Positions 63,245-64,000 of a stretch of 64,000 nt of DNA are shown in pieces. The translations under genes were made by a program, and so were the position numbers. The notes under the pieces are model-generated. The model made no database searches and had not been told where the DNA came from. It saw nothing but the letters and a program-made list of their open reading frames with translations. Every line of letters begins with the position of its first letter. The first letter of the stretch is position 1. The DNA lies in NCBI RefSeq assembly GCF_004348735.1, contig NZ_SMKT01000016.1, forward strand, positions 1 to 64,000, written 5' to 3'. This DNA comes from Actinomadura sp. KC06. Its GTDB lineage: Bacteria; Actinomycetota; Actinomycetes; Streptosporangiales; Streptosporangiaceae.

Positions 63245-63373
63245 ATGCGCGAGCTCACCATCGCGGAACAGTCGTGGTCGGTGGACGACGACGGCGACGA
63301 CGAGGTGACGAGGTTCGACTCCGACGACATCGTCGAGGCGGCGGCCGTCTACTACACCTACGCCAGGATCTGA
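63245..63373 (+). CDS. RiPP-like precursor peptide 2
   Basis: 42 aa. AAGGAGG lies 10 bases before the ATG. It begins MRELTIAEQSWSVDDDGDD and ends VEAAAVYYTYARI, matching precursor 1 (54358) at 25 positions with one gap. It is acidic until the last ten residues, which are aromatic and basic. A 16-bp hairpin starts 7 bases after the stop, the same layout as precursor 1. The second copy, 8.8 kb away, shows that the conserved residues are under selection. Confidence 0.75.
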   Translation: MRELTIAEQSWSVDDDGDDEVTRFDSDDIVEAAAVYYTYARI

Positions 63374-63380
63374 ATGCCCA

Positions 63381-63420
63381 GGGCGGGTGGGGGCGGTGGC
63401 GACGCCGCCCCCACCCGCCC
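63381..63420. terminator. Hairpin after precursor peptide 2
   Basis: GGGCGGGTGGGGGCGG and CCGCCCCCACCCGCCC form a perfect 16-bp GC stem with an 8-base loop. It also stands at the end of the convergent oxidoreductase gene, so it probably serves both strands. Confidence 0.82.
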
Positions 63421-63430
63421 GAGCGACCGC

Positions 63431-64000
63431 TCATCGCGCGGCGTCGATGATCGCGGGCGCGACCTTGTCCATGAACCTCTCCAGGTCCCGGACTCCGCCG
63501 GCGGGATCCATCATCTGGATCACGAAATGCTCGACGCCCAGCAGGCGGTCGGCCCGCAACTCCTCGGCGATCATCTGCGGTGGACCGATCAACGCCTGGT
63601 CGTGCGGGACGACCTGACGGGAGAAGGCCATCGAGTAGTTGACCGACACGCGGGCCGGGCCGGCCAGGGGGATGAGGTCCGGGAGCCGGTGCCGGTCGGG
63701 GGCCCAGCAGTTCCACCAGTCGGCCCGTTGCCTGACCAGTTCCATGGTCTTCGGACCCGTCCCCCCGATGTAAAGCGGCACCGGTTGCTGCACGGCGGGA
63801 GGGCCGGCCATGGCGTCCCGGACGGTGAAGTGCTCCCCTTCGTAGTCGACCGAAGCGCCGGTGGCCATGGCCCGGACGATCTCGATGGTCTCGCCGAGCT
63901 TCTCCCTGCGGATCCGCGGAGGGTCATGGCTGAGCCCGAGCCCGGTCAGTTCCGAGGGGGACGAGCCCCAGCCGAGCCCGAGATTGAGCCGGCCCTCGCT
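63431..64000 (-). CDS. LLM-class flavin/F420-dependent oxidoreductase (partial)
   Basis: The C-terminal about 190 residues; the gene continues beyond the right edge. Features of the luciferase-like TIM barrel are GRLNLGLGWGSSPSELTGLG, RREKLGETIEIVRAMATG and PLYIGGTGPKTMELVRQRAD. Actinobacterial members commonly use F420H2 or FMNH2 for reduction or hydroxylation. It is convergent with precursor 2 and may be part of the cluster. Confidence 0.85.
   Translation of the reverse strand, partial: SEGRLNLGLGWGSSPSELTGLGLSHDPPRIRREKLGETIEIVRAMATGASVDYEGEHFTVRDAMAGPPAVQQPVPLYIGGTGPKTMELVRQRADWWNCWAPDRHRLPDLIPLAGPARVSVNYSMAFSRQVVPHDQALIGPPQMIAEELRADRLLGVEHFVIQMMDPAGGVRDLERFMDKVAPAIIDAAR

Overview
The window is high-GC DNA with GTG and TTG starts, ATGA/GTGA gene overlaps and many actinobacterial families: a five-gene cassette matching the SCO2521-SCO2525 families, a SARP/BTAD regulator, DUF5994, a SpoIIE phosphatase and a rifampicin monooxygenase. 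It is chromosomal DNA of an actinomycete, plausibly a filamentous genus such as Actinomadura or a relative. The genus is inference. No transposase, integrase, tRNA, rRNA or CRISPR array was seen.

Left part (1-21 kb). A GntR-type regulator is divergent from an apparent aromatic or N-heterocycle catabolic operon: NMT1-type ABC transporter, creatininase-family hydrolase, LigB/LigA ring-cleaving dioxygenase and isochorismatase-family hydrolase. Next come a TetR gene and a RibD-type reductase with two identical-arm operators between them, the pntAB transhydrogenase, a von Willebrand A protein with an overlapping two-component system, a small secreted protein, a SARP-like regulator, an o-succinylbenzoate synthase/N-acylamino acid racemase and an FAD amine oxidase.

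Middle (21-41 kb). The minus-strand SCO2525-SCO2524-SCO2523-SCO2522-SCO2521 cassette contains a ParA-like protein with a changed P-loop. It is divergent from a COG3375-type acetyltransferase and a membrane protein. Then follow a LysR/RibD/VOC group, a Tat-exported TPR pseudo-protease with a membrane endonuclease/exonuclease/phosphatase protein, and a rox gene behind a possible leader peptide and hairpin. A cspA-deaD pair carries two RNA hairpins, and DUF5994, a SpoIIE phosphatase and an N5-(carboxyethyl)ornithine synthase follow.

Right part (41-64 kb). A compact operon (ATP-grasp ligase, 2OG-Fe(II) amino acid hydroxylase, PLP decarboxylase, sulfotransferase-like protein) faces a glutamine synthetase homologue. 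After a cupin-DUF6069 protein and a sigma factor comes what I regard as the main find (49.2-64 kb). This is a biosynthetic cluster with a predicted tyrosine ammonia-lyase, adenylating enzyme, ACP and ketosynthase on one arm. The other arm has an M29-like metalloenzyme, an amidohydrolase, a glycosyltransferase, RmlA/RmlB, two methyltransferases, ACP, GNAT, a fatty acyl-AMP ligase and the start of an F420-type oxidoreductase. Embedded in it are two tiny genes of 43 and 42 codons. Each has a strong ribosome binding site and is followed by a perfect 15-16 bp hairpin. Their peptides share the plan MR(D/E)LT..QSW.VD...RF...VEAA.V.Y.YARI. They look like paired precursors of an undescribed acylated, possibly glycosylated ribosomal peptide, with no canonical RiPP maturase nearby.
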